Both the position numbers and the translations under genes were made by a program. From Spirochaetaceae bacterium (GTDB taxonomy: Bacteria > Spirochaetota > Spirochaetia > DSM-27196 > SLST01): 5,085 nucleotides of DNA. Position 1 is the stretch's first letter. Each line of letters starts with the position of its first letter. The notes under the pieces are model-generated. The model was not told where the DNA came from and did not search any database. It saw only the letters and a program-made list of their open reading frames with translations. Below are positions 5,027 to 5,085 of this stretch, in pieces. The DNA lies in assembly GCA_007129695.1 (NCBI GenBank), contig SKVA01000067.1, forward strand, positions 1-5,085, in the 5' to 3' direction.

Positions 5027-5085
5027 ATGGCCGGCGACGATCTGAAGCGCGCGGTCGGGTACGCCGCGGTCGACGAGTTCGTCGG
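5027..5085 (+). CDS. rpiA: Probable ribose-5-phosphate isomerase A, N-terminal fragment
   Basis: Nineteen whole codons are visible before the window ends: MAGDDLKRAVGYAAVDEFV. The pattern of an acidic N-terminus, LKRAVGxAA and a following V/F residue resembles the first helix of RpiA, which interconverts ribose 5-phosphate and ribulose 5-phosphate in the pentose phosphate pathway. The diagnostic GLGTGST phosphate-binding motif would come just after the edge and is not seen, so the name is tentative. The start lies four bases after the synthetase stop. GGTGAG at 5018-5023 is a possible but closely placed ribosome-binding site, so translation is probably coupled to the synthetase. Confidence 0.55.
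   Translation, partial: MAGDDLKRAVGYAAVDEFV

Overview
This window reads as a piece of a GC-rich bacterial chromosome (roughly 60-65 % G+C by eye) carrying ordinary metabolic and housekeeping genes. I see no mobile element, CRISPR array, tRNA or rRNA. Bacterial signs are Shine-Dalgarno sequences (AAGGAGG, AAGGGAG, GGAGG), sigma70-type promoters (TTGACG-17-TATAGT; extended -10 TGATATACT) and an FCD-type GntR regulator. Two genes belong to families best known from archaea: a RIO1-type kinase and a class I lysyl-tRNA synthetase. Both families also occur in scattered bacteria, so they do not make this an archaeon. The lineage cannot be fixed from the window; Chloroflexota or Actinomycetota-like groups are plausible guesses only.

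Layout. Positions 3-224 hold the 3' end of a beta-keto acid cleavage enzyme (BKACE/DUF849). A GntR/FadR-type regulator follows (253-906), driven by its own promoter that overlaps the end of the BKACE gene; its mRNA would be almost leaderless. The 245-base gap at 907-1151 holds a weak hairpin, a small inverted repeat, and a 16-codon ORF with a perfect Shine-Dalgarno sequence that could be a leader peptide. The RIO-like kinase is at 1152-1892. It converges on a minus-strand, probably cytosolic, clan GH-A-like glycoside hydrolase (1953-3209), and a perfect 8-bp hairpin with a GCGA loop lies between their 3' ends.

The 124-base divergent region at 3210-3333 separates the glycosidase from the lysyl-tRNA synthetase gene (3334-5022). 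It holds a 17-bp perfect palindrome over the likely glycosidase -10 box, a second hairpin-like element, and an extended -10 promoter just before the synthetase start. Four bases after the synthetase stop begins a gene cut by the window edge, whose start resembles ribose-5-phosphate isomerase A.

How they may work together (inference). The BKACE and GntR genes are next to each other, which suggests local control of keto-acid breakdown. The glycosidase looks regulated through the palindrome. The synthetase and putative isomerase form a housekeeping transcription unit. The kinase appears separate and may be under translational control. No strongly novel multi-gene system is evident. The best leads are the leader ORF with alternative pairings before the kinase, the uncharacterised glycosidase with its palindromic operator, and the atypical DNA-recognition helix of the GntR protein.
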